Of a stretch of 64,000 nt of DNA, positions 63,944 to 64,000 are shown piece by piece. Within the stretch, counting starts at the first letter, position 1; each line of letters opens with the position of its first letter. A program made the position numbers and the translations under genes. The notes beneath the pieces are model-generated. The model did no database searches. It was not told the DNA's origin and saw only the letters and a program-made list of their open reading frames with translations. Origin of the DNA: Limnobacter parvus (GTDB lineage: Bacteria; Pseudomonadota; Gammaproteobacteria; Burkholderiales; Burkholderiaceae_B); the NCBI RefSeq assembly GCF_024623725.1, contig NZ_JANKHG010000027.1:186001-250000 (forward strand). The letters are read 5' to 3'.

Positions 63944-64000
63944 TTAAGCCGCTTTTACCTTCAAGCGCCATGCATGCAGCAGTGGCTCAGTGTAACCAGC
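63944..64000 (-). CDS. C-terminal 18 residues of a minus-strand gene cut by the window edge
   Basis: Reading from the edge gives AGYTEPLLHAWRLKVKAA and then TAA. The YTEPLLHA ending recalls the C-terminus of malate synthase G, but this is from memory of the family only, and 18 residues are not enough to name it. The bidirectional terminator just downstream supports a real gene end here. Confidence 0.45.
   Translation of the reverse strand, partial: AGYTEPLLHAWRLKVKAA

Overview
The window looks like a chromosomal segment of a betaproteobacterium of the order Burkholderiales, possibly Limnobacter. This is an inference from moderate GC content, a BcsP/BcsQ-type cellulose operon, SulP-UspA and pirin genes and fatty-acid/alkane genes; no rRNA or other marker gene is present. 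Coding density is high. I saw no tRNA, rRNA, CRISPR array or intact insertion sequence.

Layout. 0.3-12 kb: a SulP anion transporter with a tandem universal stress protein; a GNAT/carbon-nitrogen hydrolase fusion; a MocR regulator co-directional with an MFS exporter and divergent from a LysE exporter, with three copies of a candidate operator between them; a membrane fatty-acid desaturase with its ferredoxin-type reductase; and an HMG-CoA reductase translationally coupled to a small coiled-coil protein. 12.4-26 kb: a nine-gene cellulose operon bcsD-P-Q-A-B-Z-C that continues without a break into a one-TM diguanylate cyclase lacking the inhibitory RxxD site and a large unrecognised lipoprotein. 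26-31.8 kb: a CerR-type TetR regulator, RND adaptor, RND pump and nitroreductase, each overlapping the next by 4 nt. 31.8-38.1 kb: NhaA, a SIMPL-domain protein, a TetR/membrane protein/Old Yellow Enzyme operon, a divergent metallo-beta-lactamase-fold protein with a degenerate metal motif, and PpnP. 38.1-40.1 kb: a small unknown protein and a FecR/retention-module-like glycine- and leucine-rich repeat protein, preceded by three back-to-back inverted repeats.

40.2-57.3 kb is a lipid/alkane oxidation region: nitronate monooxygenase, GMC alcohol dehydrogenase, thioesterase, AlkB with a divergent AraC regulator, a 2,4-dienoyl-CoA-reductase-like flavoenzyme with a second AraC regulator, then hydrolase, acyl-CoA dehydrogenase, MaoC hydratase, thiolase-like protein and acyl-CoA ligase in a tight operon. 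The thiolase-like protein lacks both the nucleophilic cysteine (Gly) and the GHP histidine (Asn). Pirin and a PF10118 metal-dependent hydrolase follow.

57.4-62.4 kb is a patchwork of small, orphan and broken genes: a start-less ORF remnant, an unknown 143-aa ORF, a truncated C39-like gene, a PRC-barrel gene, a coupled lipoprotein/secreted protein pair, a frameshifted PIN-like pseudogene, a YefM antitoxin whose YoeB-type toxin is reduced to its C-terminal third, and a VF530-type DNA-binding protein. The window ends with a secreted protein, a Crp/Fnr regulator and the C-terminus of a minus-strand gene.
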